From Leptodontidium sp. MPI-SDFR-AT-0119 (Eukaryota > Ascomycota > Leotiomycetes > Helotiales > Leptodontidiaceae), in assembly GCA_020726505.1 (NCBI GenBank), contig JAHLEZ010000003.1, forward strand, positions 744,001 through 808,000: a stretch of DNA of 64,000 nucleotides, given 5' to 3'. Each line of letters begins with the position of its first letter. The first letter of the stretch is position 1. Positions 33,156 to 45,373 of this stretch are shown here, piece after piece. The translations under genes were made by a program, and so were the position numbers. The notes below the pieces were generated by a model. That model was not told the origin of the DNA. It saw nothing but the letters and a program-made list of their open reading frames with translations, and did not search any database.

Positions 33156-34856
33156 CTAGAACCACTCTCCACCAACCCATCTGTTGAGGAAATCCAAGGA
33201 TGCCTCGGGCTGATCCATGGGAACCATGTGGCCAGCACCGAAGATCTGGAGGAAGGTGAAGTTACCGCTGTGCTTGATCTTGCCATACTTGTCGCCGTTA
33301 TCAAGCTCAATATCCTTGATGCTGGCCTTGTTGAAGTCCTTCTGTCCTGGCCACTCAAGAGCCTCAGTCCAGGCCTGGTTACCGAGCCAGTTGCAGATGA
33401 AATCGGCGTCACCAGCATAGATCAAGACCGGGATTTGCTCAAGGATGCCTGGTACAAGACGGTGGAATGGCTGCATCCAATCACCTTGGAAGAGAAAGTT
33501 TCGGTTGATATCGAAGTTGCAGCTGTCATAGCTGCTGACTTCAACGCCCAACTCTTTTTGAACATCAGCCTTGTTCAAGAACTCGCTGATCCAGCCAAGA
33601 GCAGAGTAGCAAAGGTTGTTGGAGTCCTCGCATTGACCACGGATATCATAAACGTTCTGGCCGGTTCTCTGGTATGGACCGATCATAGCGTTGTTGCAGT
33701 AGATGCTGGCAGGAACGCAAGACCAAACGCTCTCGCTGTCGTAGCAAGCTTGAATCATGCTCTGGCAACGGGGAAGTGCGTTTTGCATAGCCTGGCATTC
33801 GCTCTCATCGAGAACAGCTGGATATCCACCCTTTCCGCAAGCCATGGGCTCATATTTCTCATATTGAGTCAACCCATCAGTGAGACCGTTGCCAATGAGA
33901 ACGGACTTCAGGTTGATGTTGCGCTTCTTGTGGGAGAGAATCTCCGAGGTGAAGACCGGGATGTAGTGACCGGCATAAGACTCTCCGGCAATGTGGAAGT
34001 CCTGCTTGGCGTACTCTGGGAATTGTTTGAAGAAGAGGGTAAGAAGGGCGTAGACGTCCTTTCCGGCAGCAATGGTGTTGCTGACGGAGCTACCGCTATA
34101 GGAGTAACCGACATTGACTGGTTGGTCAAGGAAGATAACAGAGGCATTGGCGTTCCAGGAGTATGGGTTGCTGTGAAGCTTGAGGTTCTTATCAATGGAG
34201 GATGGACCAAGTTCGAGGAACAATCCGGTGAGGGATGAGCATCCTGGGCCACCGTTGAGCCACAAGATTACGGGGTCGTTCTTTGGGTCGTTGCGAGATT
34301 CAAAGAACCCTGATGGTCAATTAGTAGCTGTCAGGAAATGTTGGAATGATGATGACTTACAGTAAAAGAGATGCTTGTCATCCTCGTCATCATCAAGATA
34401 ACCACTGTATTGCTTGACGGTATCAACACCAAGCTTAGAAGGATCAACATGCTTGGCCCGCAACTTGTATGACTCCAACTTTCCATCAATCTCTCGCTCC
34501 TTCTCTCCATTGGCATTCTCAACCCAGACGCTCTGGACATCAGAACCCTTGACAACAAAGTCCCAGGTGCTGTCTGGCTTCTTGACATGCGGCTTTGGGG
34601 CCGAGAAGAAGGTTGCCTTCTCCATCTCTTCTGGGAAGTACATTGTGACCTCGTCCCAGATGGCCTTTGCCTCGGCAGTCATCTCGTTCATGGATTCTGC
34701 GAGGTGGTTGAGAGATTTCGACCATGCATTGGCGATGGGCTTAGCAGCATCCTTCAGAGGGTTCTGTCCCTGCAAAGGGTTCTTGAGGATCTGTTGTTGG
34801 TTCGAGATAGCTGCCGAGGCAGCACCCAACAGGACGGTTGAGGCGAGGAGCTTCAT
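33156..34856 (-). CDS. cpyA: Vacuolar carboxypeptidase Y (S10)
   Basis: Two exons, 34361-34856 and 33156-34309 (51-bp intron), 549 aa. Signal peptide ([16 protein letters not shown]), a helical propeptide to about residue 130, then the mature peptidase beginning near [11 protein letters not shown]. Catalytic elements: [19 protein letters not shown] (nucleophile Ser), [13 protein letters not shown] (Asp) and [11 protein letters not shown] (His). Paired cysteines typical of CPY are present ([32 protein letters not shown]). Made as a zymogen, sorted to the vacuole and activated there; it removes C-terminal residues from peptides. The protein is clearly closer to yeast Prc1 than the secreted S10 enzyme at 20.5 kb. 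The intron lies between the tyrosine of HLFYC/W and the tryptophan codon. Confidence 0.97.
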
Positions 34857-35420
34857 GTTGAAGGTCCGGGTAGATAGAGGGAATAGGATGCCTGATCACT
34901 ATTGAGATCTGAGCAAGTAATGTTTTGTAGGATGATTGATTTTCGATTCCAGATCGTCCCGAGTTGATGGTTGATGGGAAAGAATGGGGGAATGATGGAT
35001 GGATGGAGAGGTTGGGGAAGGGCATGAGTTTCAACCGCGTTGGCTAGGTACCAGCTTAGCTTGCTGGCTCGATTACGTAGCGCAGGCCCCCAGCCACTGA
35101 CGATAAGCATATCAAGCCTCACGTGGGTGACGCTGACTCGCTGGAAAGGCAAATGTGACATGTGTGATTGTGAGTCTATTGTAGAAAACAGTACATTTAT
35201 ATACCTGGATGAGTACTACCCGACTCATCAAATAGGAAAAAATCTGTATCAAGGGCGAGTCCATAGAATCGCATGTCTTTATGTTTTCGTGTTGAAGAGG
35301 GGTTGCTCCTCCCCCACAAAGTTTAGGCGAATGAGTAAGTCTTGATAAATACTTCGAGATTTGCCCCTCCAAGAAGTTCACAAACAAAACAAACCCTCGC
35401 ATCACTTTGTCGCCTTCAAA
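34857..35420. promoter_or_regulatory. Divergent promoter region, CPY / Sdo1
   Basis: 564 bp between divergent start codons. A TCACGTGGG element lies near 35120. No TATA consensus stands out. Confidence 0.4.
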
Positions 35421-36335
35421 ATGCCTATCAACCAGCCCTCCAACCAGATCAAGTTGACCAACGTGTCGCTTGTGCGCCTGAAGAAAGCCAAAAAGCGCTT
35501 CGAAATCGCATGCTACAAGAACAAGGTCCTGGAATGGCGCTCAGGAATCGAGACTGACCTTGACAATGTCCTACAAATCAACTCCGTCTTCCTCAACGTC
35601 TCGAAAGGACAGACCGCGCCCTCAGCAGACTTGGCAAAAGCATTCGGAGCGAAGACACCAGTGAACGACATCATCCTCGAGATTCTGAATAAAGGAGAGC
35701 TGCAGGTGGGAGAGAAGGAGCGTCATGCGCAGTTAGAGAGAGTACATAATGAGGTTGTGGGGATCGTGGCAAGCAAGCTGGTGGATCCGAAGACGAAGAG
35801 GGTTTATACCACGGGTATGATCGAGAAGGCGTTGGAGATGTTGAGTTCGCAAGGTTCGCAGGCTCAGAATGCGGGGAGTGGAACTGGGACACCAGCAACG
35901 GGTGAGGATGGGGAGGCCAAGCCAAAGGTTAAGGAGCATGTTTGGACTGGTGTCGTTGCTACGAAGAGTGCAAAGAGTCAGGCGCTTGAGGCTATGAAGG
36001 CTCTAATCGCACATCAGCCCATACCTGTTGCAAGGGCGAGGATGCGACTCCGAATCACTTGTCCTACAAGTATTCTCAAGCAAGCTGCGAAATCCGGTGC
36101 TCCCAAGCCAGCTGATGATGAGGAAGGAGAAGACAAGACAAAGGGAACGGTCAAGGATCGCATCTTGAGCTTTATTGAGCAAGTGGAGACTCAAGATGTT
36201 GTGGGGTCTGAATGGGAGGTTACTGGGTTCGTTGAGCCTGGAGCATTCAAGGGACTGGGAGATTTCATAGGGAATGAGACCAAGGGTCAGGGACGAGTTG
36301 AAGTTTTGGATATGGCTGTTACACATGAGGATTAG
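35421..36335 (+). CDS. sdo1: Sdo1/SBDS ribosome maturation factor
   Basis: Single exon, 304 aa. I chose the ATG at 35421 (MPINQPSNQIKLTNVSLVRLKK) over the upstream in-frame ATG at 35361, because the family starts here and the context TTCAAAATGCC is good. Shwachman-Bodian-Diamond protein: with the GTPase Efl1 it evicts eIF6/Tif6 from the nascent 60S subunit in the cytoplasm. The FYSH domain covers about residues 10-95 (KKAKKRFEIACYKNKVLEWRSG), followed by the helical domain II (TGMIEKALEMLSSQG) and a ferredoxin-like domain III (about 215-300). The QGSQAQNAGSGTGTPATGEDGE linker is a low-complexity insert compared with yeast. Confidence 0.97.
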   Translation: MPINQPSNQIKLTNVSLVRLKKAKKRFEIACYKNKVLEWRSGIETDLDNVLQINSVFLNVSKGQTAPSADLAKAFGAKTPVNDIILEILNKGELQVGEKERHAQLERVHNEVVGIVASKLVDPKTKRVYTTGMIEKALEMLSSQGSQAQNAGSGTGTPATGEDGEAKPKVKEHVWTGVVATKSAKSQALEAMKALIAHQPIPVARARMRLRITCPTSILKQAAKSGAPKPADDEEGEDKTKGTVKDRILSFIEQVETQDVVGSEWEVTGFVEPGAFKGLGDFIGNETKGQGRVEVLDMAVTHED

Positions 36336-36600
36336 ATTCAGTTCTCCCCTCTGGAACTTAGCGAGCGAAAATAGAGCATAAATTGGCGTTGCTGTTCTGG
36401 CATTCCGAAATGATCACTTTCAATATCACAATTGTCCCAAATGCACCCGATTTTGATGTTCTTGAAGGTTGTTCAGTCGACTAGATGTGGTAGAATACAC
36501 CCAGTTTTTGCTTCATGCAGAAATGCAGAGAAGCCATATGCACCGCGTGAAACCGAAAAGCCACACTCCACCCAGCCAATTTATCCCATGTCCCACACGT
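36336..36600. other. Convergent intergenic, Sdo1 / uS13
   Basis: 265 bp of 3' flanks; nothing further seen. Confidence 0.4.
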
Positions 36601-37429
36601 TTAACCACCCTTCTTCTTGGAGACACCGACAGTCCGGCCACGACGACCAGTGGTCTTTGAGTGTTGTCCACGGACACGGAGGCCCCAGTAGTGACGAAGA
36701 CCACGATGAGCACGGATCTTCTTCAGGCGCTCCAAATCATCACGAAGCTTGGAGTCGACACCGTTGGCGAGAATTTGCGAGTCCTTGCCATCGACGATAT
36801 CGCGTTGACGATTGAGGAACCAGCCTGGGATCTTGTACTGGGTTGGGTTTTGGATGATGGTGACGATACGCTCGAGCTCTTCGGAGGTGAGTTCACCAGC
36901 ACTGGGATATGTTAGATATTGTGGGATTCGAAGTTCGAAGTATGGGTTGTCCTACCGCTTGTTGAGATCGACATCGGCCTTCTTGCAGACCAAGTTGGAG
37001 TAACGACGGCCAACACCCTTTATCTTGGTGAGCGCGTACATGACCTTTTGCTTACCCTCCACGTTTGTGTTCAACAAACGGAGGATCTAGGAGATGTCAG
37101 TAGATGTTCCAAGGGACCTTCATGTTGAATATTGTCATTGCGAGAGGGGGGGAGGGCGCATTTGGAGGAGATATTGAAATCTCGACCAATTCCTCCATAT
37201 TCATCTGGGAAAGCAGGCAGATTGTAGACTTACGTATTGGAAGTTCGACTTCTCGCCCCTATAGTTCCAGACACGTTAGCTGGTGCTCAGAAGACCTCTT
37301 GGGAGTCGAGAATGGAGGTGAGGTGGAAATGTGCAGTCCAGTCGCTGCTCTCTGCCCCAATCCACCGCGCTGATTCCGAATTTCATATCCATCAACCGAG
37401 AAAATGCAAACTCACGTAACTAGGGACAT
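36601..37429 (-). CDS. rps18: 40S ribosomal protein uS13 (S18)
   Basis: Four exons: 37416-37429 (14 nt), 37234-37258 (25 nt), 36956-37086, 36601-36901; 156 aa. Reading the splices gives [13 protein letters not shown], then [31 protein letters not shown], the helix-two-turn-helix RNA-binding region, and the C-terminal [21 protein letters not shown] tail that lies at the decoding-centre side of the 40S head. Length and sequence match eukaryotic uS13. The ATG at 37429 with two very short exons is confirmed by phase and by the universal N-terminus of the family. It lies head to head with uL22, with about 1.24 kb between start codons. Confidence 0.97.
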
Positions 37430-38669
37430 GCTGGGCAACTGGTGTTCGTTGCTCTTCCTGTCGTAGGATTTGTCGTGAAGTTCAAAGTACGACGAGATTT
37501 TGAGAAAGGAAGGCGTGGTGCGCACTAAGCGAAAAAACACTAGACCGAGAAAAGCTAGTGCAGACCCACCAGCCTAGTCCTGAACGAGCCGAATACTCGT
37601 GCTCTTTGAACAAACATTGTAATTTTCTCAAGAAATACCTACCTACCAATGCAAAACTCTGGACAGTTCTCAACCTTAGTGAATAAGTTATCGACTTCTA
37701 TTACAAAATCGTCAGGATTCCTTGGGGAACTCCAAACAATCTCTAGAGCGATGATTATGTTACGACTCTTTCATTCTCATCGTCACCATCCACCCTTAAC
37801 GTCGATAGAATGGATTGAAGACGATTTCAACGTCAATGTCTTCATGAAATTCCAGGACTTGAATATGCTGCTCAATATTCGGTTTGACATGAACCTCAAA
37901 ATCCCCCAGCTTCGGTCAGCTGGGATCCAGCGACATCCGGAACTGAGCACAGCCTGCCCTACCTTGCCCTTCCAATGTTCCCAGAACGTCTTGGAACATT
38001 TGAGCCCTGAGATTCAGATCTGGCCCCGATATCCGGTAGTTGACAGTTACTTGAAGTGGCAGGAACGACATGAAGGAGAGCAGTTGAGGTTATCTGATCC
38101 ATGACATCAATATCAATTCCGCATTTTCCAAAGTCTTCACTGAGTCTTACGACTCGGCGAAGTGGCTGTTCCTTGACCTCTTCGTTACTTCCAGGCCGGA
38201 AGGACCAAAATAATCTTGCTGCTACAGATGATTCTATTTTCCCTACTAAGTAAATCCTCAAATAAAGTTACCCTGCAATGTCCTCTCAAAACTCCAGGAC
38301 ATTTGAAGACTGGGATAATCTGCAGGGTCTCTCATCCACACCGTTCTTCCCCATCCGTAAATCTTAGAAAATCCAAAGAATTGTTCCCCTAATAATACCT
38401 TCAACTCGAACATACATTAAGGCCGAAAACATGCCTTGGTACCCTTTTCGCAAAAGCTTCGCTGCTCACCTACAGATGCTCCCACTTCAGTGGTCTAGAA
38501 ACGGAAGGCCGCGCCAGCCACCTTGACACGTGATGCCAGCAGCCACACCTCATCGCTTAGTCCCTAGCGCGAAAAGTCGCTCGCACTCAATCAACCTATT
38601 CCGAAATTTCGTGGAAGCAACGATCACGAATCCCCAATCAACAACCAACGACTATCGCCAACCGTCAAG
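37430..38669. promoter_or_regulatory. Divergent promoter region between two ribosomal protein genes
   Basis: 1.24 kb between the uS13 and uL22 start codons. A rightward frame at 37649-38104 (151 aa) has no recognisable family and is probably chance. Candidate elements near uL22: CCCCTAATAA near 38388, GACACGTGAT near 38524 and CCCTAGCGCGAAAAGTCGC near 38563. Co-regulation of the two genes is expected but the control sites are not proven. Confidence 0.4.
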
Positions 38670-39656
38670 ATGGTGAGTTCTCCCCAGACTACCCCCATTT
38701 GAATCTATCGCTCTGGAATACTTTGTTCGGCTTCTGCCAGGTCTCGCCAGAAGGATTGTGCGCTGCGGGAGAAGTGAGGGGAGGGAATCGATCTCAACCA
38801 CCAGCAATGATCTCAGCCACCAGCAACAATGTCAACTACCAGCAGCGATCACAATTACAAGAAACAATCTCCAGGGCCATGAAGGATGAAATGCTAATGA
38901 TCTTTTGACCAGGTCCGGTACGCCGCAACAGAGATCCACCCAACGAAGAGCGCCCGCGCGAGAGGTGCATATCTACGTGTGTCTTTCAAGAACACTCGAG
39001 AGACCGCACAAGCTATCAATGGATGGAAATTACAGCGCGCCGTCAAGTTCCTCGAGAACGTTCAGGAGCACAAGGAGGCCGTCCCAATGAGAAGATATGC
39101 CGGAGGAACTGGTCGCGCATCTCAGGGTATGCTTCACCCCTCCGTACACCACGAAAAGGCGAACCGAGAGATGGATAGAAAGATGAGGTTCTGGTTCTGG
39201 TTCTAGTTGGGATACATGTTGACAGTTTTTCGTGGATAGGCAAGCAATTCGGTGTTTCCCGTGCTAGATGGCCAGTAAAGTCTGCTGAGTTCTTGCTTGG
39301 TCTTCTCAAGAACGCTGAGGCAAACGCCGATACCAAGGGTCTCGATACCGGTAACCTCGTCGTCAAGCACATCCAAGTCAACCAGGCCCCCAAGCAACGC
39401 CGCCGAACATACCGTGCCCACGGTCGTGTAAGTTGCCTCCCTATAAAGAGGAAGAAGAGAGCAGGATGAGAAAAGGACCAGAAACTGACTGCTACATCAG
39501 ATCAACCCATACATGTCCAACCCATGCCACATCGAACTCATCTTGACTGAAGGCGAGGAGGTTGTCCAGAAGTCTAGCGCCGTCGAGGGTCGTGAGGCTC
39601 ACTTGAGCTCGAGACAACGTGGTGTCCGAAGCCGCAAAGCCATCACTGCTGCATAA
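38670..39656 (+). CDS. rpl17: 60S ribosomal protein uL22 (L17)
   Basis: Four coding exons: 38670-38672 (the ATG alone), 38913-39126, 39240-39427, 39501-39656; 186 aa. [36 protein letters not shown] and [49 protein letters not shown] are diagnostic of eukaryotic uL22, which lines the exit tunnel with its long hairpin. The first intron (240 bp) directly after the start codon is common in fungal ribosomal protein genes and carries short CCACCAGCAA-like repeats near 38800-38840. The C-terminus ends ...KAITAA. Confidence 0.97.
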
Positions 39657-41358
39657 AGGGGTACATTTGCTTTTTCGGTTTCTGGGCTTTGGCATCAATC
39701 ATGATTTGATCTCTCTGGGGTTTTCGAAGGGTTAAAGCGTGGTGGATGGATGGATCCGCGGAGTGGCTTTTCTAATTAGATGGCTGTACTTCCAATTAGC
39801 TGGTCACCCTTGGCACACAAAAACAATTCATGAACACAAAGCTGTCTTTTGAGGATGTGAGATATGAGGGGTTTGAGAGTCTTCAAGCTGTCTGGTAGCC
39901 ACAGGCGGTGCCGCAGTTCTCGGGGGGTTGGCGTTCAACATCTCCGAATCTCAAATAGAGGCTGGAAGTCTGTTCCTATTCTGAGATAGTTTCTTAAGAT
40001 GGTTACATTCATGAGGAGACCACAGCAACAAAGTCCAGACCACAATCCTCACCCGCCTCCACATCTCAGCGCTCATCCCCTCCCTCCCTCCTTACCTCCT
40101 CCCTACCTCCTCTAACCCCTCCACGCAAAACCAGCAGCAACCATCTCCTCCCAAGCAACCGAGTCGAAGTAACATTGTTGTAATCTTACAAAGGGGCGAT
40201 GACATGACCAAGTAAGTCCCAACAAGTACTTAACCCTCCTACTCACAAAACAGCAGAATTCAATACACAATAAAAGAGAAGCGGTAAGCCCGTCCTCTAA
40301 CATAAATCTAACCGTCTAAGACAAGAAAGATGGAAGATGCGTTGAAGGAGTTCTCGCTCTCTTGTGTAAACTGTCAAACCAACGTAAGATTACTCGAGGG
40401 GGCATATTAACTTTAAAAAGTCTAAAGACTCCATAAAGGATGTGTGGATGTGAGTACAGTAACTGGCGACTCCGTGGAGAGATATGTGTTGTGTATACAG
40501 GCATAAGAAGAAGGGTAGGAGGAAGTTAGTTTGTGAACAGATAGAGCTGATCTGCCAGACTACAGAACTAGCTCAATCGCAAAAGAAATTAGAAGTTAAT
40601 CAAGTTAGCAAAACAAGGAAGTCCATGAGCATCAAGGTACAGTGAAGTAAGTAGGCCATCAAACACATTCTTTACAATGTCAAGAAACTCTTCTTTTCAT
40701 ACTCTAGAAGAAGAACCTCTCCTTGAATTACAACCAGCAAACAGACAGGTAGACAAATAGACAGGTAGACAAGGAGGCAAGTCAGCAGGTATCTCAATTA
40801 TATCATGTATCACAATCCAAAAACGTCCATCTTCACAGCAAACAGAAAATCATATTTCAAATGCAATGAATGCAATGTGATTTTTTCTTCATTCCGTCAT
40901 CACCTAAAACGACGCTTTTGCTCCCTCTCTCTCTCTCTCTCTCTCTAGTCATACACGCATCGCGAGAAACAGATACAATAAACATATCTCGCCGATGCAG
41001 CGCGGAGAAAGATGTCCGGGCAGATTTAAAAATTCAAGTACTGGCTTGAAGTGAGAACCCAACCTCTGTTGACTCACTACAAGCTCAGGGTATAAAATAA
41101 CGAGGTGCTTTTCGTCCTTCCCTTTCCTCCCCTTCCTTTCGAGCCCTTCATTTCTCATATCCCTCCCAAAATCAGGTCGTTACTCATTCGAGACCCTTGC
41201 CGTATTATCCTCTATGAATGATTCGTAATCAATGAAAACACTCCCCAACCCACGCCATGCATGCAATAATCAAGACATGATACTTAAGACAAGTTGTGTT
41301 GAAGAATAAATGACGAGGGCGAAGAAAAGGGTATTCGGCGCATGTCGTATTTGGTCTA
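39657..41358. other. Convergent intergenic, low-complexity rich
   Basis: 1.7 kb without a supportable gene. Contains a TCCCTCCCTCC/ACCTCC pyrimidine block near 40080-40110, repeated ACAGGTAGACAA-like units near 40745-40775 and (CT)11 at 40925-40946. Confidence 0.5.
40925..40946. repeat. (CT)11 microsatellite
   Basis: Uninterrupted CT dinucleotide run in the spacer between uL22 and the large F-box gene. Confidence 0.95.
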
Positions 41359-43947
41359 CTAGGGGAAAATCCCATAAGGGACCTCGGGCGTCGTCCGAGG
41401 AGAGAATCTTCTGCTCGGCGGACCTTGAGCGATCTCAATCAAGCCATTGAATCTCCCCTGACCGGCATTTGAGAACCCATCGAATAATGCATCGTTATAC
41501 AACTCGAGGTGTGAGTGATGCCAGCCAACGTTCATATTCCATGCATTCTCAAGGGTCTGAACCTCGGCAAGATCCATGTGGTTGACGATGGTTGCCATAG
41601 TGTAGGCTTCCAGTGGCTTCATCATTTGACTATCAAGCTCGGCGATTCGCTTGGTGATCGCGGCGGGTTGCGGTTGTGCGGCTATGGTAGGATCCAGGGC
41701 GGTTTGGTCAAAATCGAGAGCAACTCGTGCATATCCACAAGATGTAAAGGTCAGCTTTGTGAGTTTCGTGGGTTTCTTCGGCTCTGGCTCGGGGCCAAAT
41801 TCTCTGGCATGTCGAATATCTTCAAGGGTGGTGCTTGGCGTCATGTTGTTGATGATGTCGGCCCAAGAACCAACGCGAGGACTTTCAAGCCATGCTGGCG
41901 CAGCGTTGGGATTCGGCGCAACTACTGGTTGAACTTGGGCTTGGAGTGCCGGACCAATGAATGCATTTTGCATTCCCTGGAACTGGAGGAACAGATGGTT
42001 CACAGCAGCTTGGCCATGTTGTGCAATCTGCGCATTTTGCACAACAGCGGCTTGGGTAAGCGGATTAGGTTGTGCGTTTTGTGGAACCATGGACGTCAAT
42101 GAGACGGAATCAAAAGAGATGCTCTGCAGAGCCCCTTTTCTCATCGGACCCAAAAATCGGCTTAGTATATGCGGGCTGATCCAACAGTTCTTCAGAGACA
42201 GATGCTCGATGTGCGGGAGATCCAAAATCGGGTGCTGCTGAGATCGGTTCACCATATGCATCGCATACGCAACAACTGGAGCTGCCAAGATGTGTTGATT
42301 GCGCGCAAATAGTCCTGGTGCGTACTCACCGCCACAGAGCCACTCAAAGTGAAGCTCCTTGATATGCTCTCGTCTTGCGATTTGCTGTGTGAGCAGATCA
42401 TAAACTGCCACCACTGCTTGAGACGGAGCAACCCTATTGTCTTGAACCCAGCTTGTGGCTTCCTTTTTGACCTCGCGCCAATCAGGGATAATTGCCAGGG
42501 AAAGACACTTCAAAGCAGGAAGGCTATCCCAAAAGTCCTCCCGACGGAGAATTGAGAGGTGTCGACTTGGAAGACGTGCAATGTTGAGCTTCCCGATACA
42601 ACTGAATGTGCTGTGATTGTCCATGATGGCGATGGCCCATGACTGCATGAATGCATTCTGCGCCCATTCCATCTCTAGCAGCATTTCTCTTTGGGCATTT
42701 GTGAGATCATTCGGCTTCAGTGGACATGCTTCAGGCATGTGTTTGCTCGGTTTTTTGGTATACCCCGAAGAACGACCTGCTACCGCCAGGCTGGCATCTC
42801 CATCTACATCCTCATCGCTCACCTCAGCGAGGTCTTCCGGGATGTCCATCACAGTACTGTTAGCGGTGGTTATTTGACGCCGATGGGGCCGCCACATATC
42901 AGGAGCTTGTGGAATTGGTACATCGGTTGGACCATTGTCTCCATACAAGACCGTGCCACCTGCGCGATCATCGTCTTGCAGCATTTGCACAGCGGCGTCG
43001 GCCTCTCCTTCAGGAATTCCAGCCTCTAGCACCATTCGAAGATATCTGGCATACTCGGTCCCGGGTTGATCCGCAGCTGGAGTCGTCTGAATACTCAGCT
43101 TCAGCGGTGCTTTGGTCGACATGAACCTAGGCTCAGGGACGAACTTCGATGCACCAAAGACAACAAGTTTCTCACCCCGTTCTGCTACTCTCTGGTTGAT
43201 ATCTGGGCCGGCAAGCCAACCTAAGCCACCATCAATTGACAAACCAAGCTCCTTCGCAGAGCAGATGTATTTCAAAGCTTTCGCCATAGTTCTGGTTTCA
43301 TCTGCTGTCTGTTCAAGCCCCTCCAACTGCGAGTATCTATTGTACGTCTTGAAAGGCCAACGGTAAGGACCCCAGAAGGATAGTATGACTTCCTGGTCGG
43401 ACTTTCGAGGAGGATTAGCTAACTTTGCGTGGTCGATTTCGAAACTCATAGCAAATCGTTTAATCCATCTTCCAAATCTGTACATACAACATTAGCTTCG
43501 TCCAATAATAATCAATCCCATTGGGCATTTCACATACCCTTGGAATACCCGCATGCCTTGATCCTGCAACATAATAGAGCCATGTGGTATGTCATTGGAT
43601 CCTGTAGTCTCTGGTGTGATTCCATATATCTCCGGCCTGAAAGGTACCACCACGATCCGAAAGAGCGCTTCAGAAACCTTGCGGTCGAACTCCTTGTTTA
43701 TGAGGCGCATATTCTGGACTCCAGAGCGGGGGAGGTAGGACACGATCAAGGTGAAGAGTTCAACTGGAAGCCTCTCTGGAGGCCATGCTCCCTTTGATTT
43801 GCTTTTTGGCCCCTCCATCTCATAGGGTTTTAGGAGAGCCTCACTCCTCTCTGAAGAACTACTGCTGTAGGGGCCCATGGAAAGTGTGAGGTTGCCTTTG
43901 GTTCTGCGGCGCTTGGAGGGAGAGGGAGCGGGCGAAGTATCGGACAT
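41359..43947 (-). CDS. Large F-box domain protein
   Basis: Two exons, 43538-43947 and 41359-43477, 842 aa. The donor is GG|GTATGT at 43538; the nearby GTGAAA site would put exon 2 out of frame. An N-terminal Ser/Lys/Arg-rich segment precedes an F-box at about residues 57-100 (LPVELFTLIVSYLPRSGVQNMRLINKEFDRKVSEALF). The rest is a long, irregular leucine-rich-like region, with an acidic patch EVSDEDVDGD near residue 365 and a Gln/Ala/Pro-rich segment near 600-690. F-box proteins act as SCF substrate receptors; the target is unknown. Related long F-box proteins occur in other filamentous ascomycetes as far as I recall. It is intact, unlike the small F-box cluster at 8-12 kb, and not obviously related to it outside the F-box. 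Confidence 0.8.
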
Positions 43948-45373
43948 CGTCGTGCAGAAGACCCTCGGGGTTGTTCGGTTGTCGCAATGCTGAACTCTTC
44001 GTCGCAGAGAGAGGGGTGGTTTGTAAATGCCAAATCTTTTTCTGTCGTTACGTCAACGGGATGCCTTCTGATATGGAGGCCTCAAGTGGAGGCGAGCGCG
44101 ACGAGGTGAAGCAAAAGCGTGGTCAGATACAAAGACGAATTGAATGTTGTGTTGATACATCAGTCGTCTAAAAGTCTGGACGGGAGTGGAGTGGAGGCTC
44201 TCGAGGTCAACGTCTTTTCCTGGAGGCGCTAGGAACGTAGATCGCGGGGCTTGGCGGAAGGTGGGCTGTGCGGGGCAGAGTTCACGTGAAATTGGCCTTG
44301 AAAGTGTTTGTTTACTTTGATGAAAGTTGAAATCTCAAGCAAGACTTGGATGTAGGATTCGAAGTTTAAGAGGGCTTAGAGCAATAGATGAGTACGTCTT
44401 GAGGGTGATTGATGTGTTTTAGTCTGTTCCCGCGACTGATCCGGACATCGGCAGTCACAATTAATCATGGGCGAAGCGAACAAACAGAGAAGGTGCAGTG
44501 GCTGGATTGTACGTTTGTATGAATGCTCATTGTATCTTAGATGCAAGGAGGCAAAAGGTACCTGTCTGTGACGAGCATCCCATCAAGTGTTTGTTAGCCA
44601 AGGAGGCATTCACTTGTCATTGCCAGATACACTGAAGTTGTGACATGGAAGCCACTGCCGAGGTGCTCTTCGGCATGTCCCGAAGAGGAACTTTTATGAA
44701 GACTTGCTCTGTGTTAGAAGGTAGTCCATCCGTTGAACTCGAATTTGGTTGAGCATCACGGTTAATCAATGTTACTCAAGCCACTTAAAAGTTGTGATGA
44801 ATGGAATCCAAACTCTTGCAAATCAAGAGGAAAGCTGTAAACAAAGCATTACTCAATCCACTCCCGAAGCTTGCCGTTGGTTTTTGAGAAAACGGACTTC
44901 TACTCGGGCAAAATGTTCAATCTACTGATTTACTTGTCCAAGCATCGAATGTCCCAATAAGGTTTTAGGACATGACAAGGAGCTTTGTCTGGGTCTGAAC
45001 TTAGAATCCCAGTCAAATTCAAATCAAGGATCAGACATCCCTTAAAAATGCTTCAAAATTCGGGAATATGGATTCTAGATATTAAAGACAGTTTACCCAA
45101 AAACCCCCCGAAAAACGTAAGGGTCACCAAATGGCGCCACAATAGAAACTCTTTGGCGCTCAAAATACACGCTACATGATTTCCCCAGAACTCCATTTCC
45201 GACCGTCTCTGGTATTGTAAGGGGTTTGTCCATCTATACGCCGTCTCTTTACGCCAAGCAAGGTAGGAGGGTCATTCATAAACATGAAAAGCAAGAAAAA
45301 CACAGAAAACTCCCCCCGTTCCCTATAACACAGTCTAATAATGGCTTTCATCAAGGTACCGAGATATCATTCA
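43948..45373. other. Intergenic, promoter of large F-box gene
   Basis: 1.4 kb between two leftward genes. A GTTCACGTGAAAT element (TTCACGTGAA palindrome) lies near 44281. Short frames only; no gene supported. Confidence 0.45.

Noticed and set aside
37649..38104. Rightward 151-aa open frame between uS13 and uL22
   Set aside because: No recognisable motif and it sits in a divergent ribosomal-protein promoter; could be real but unsupported.
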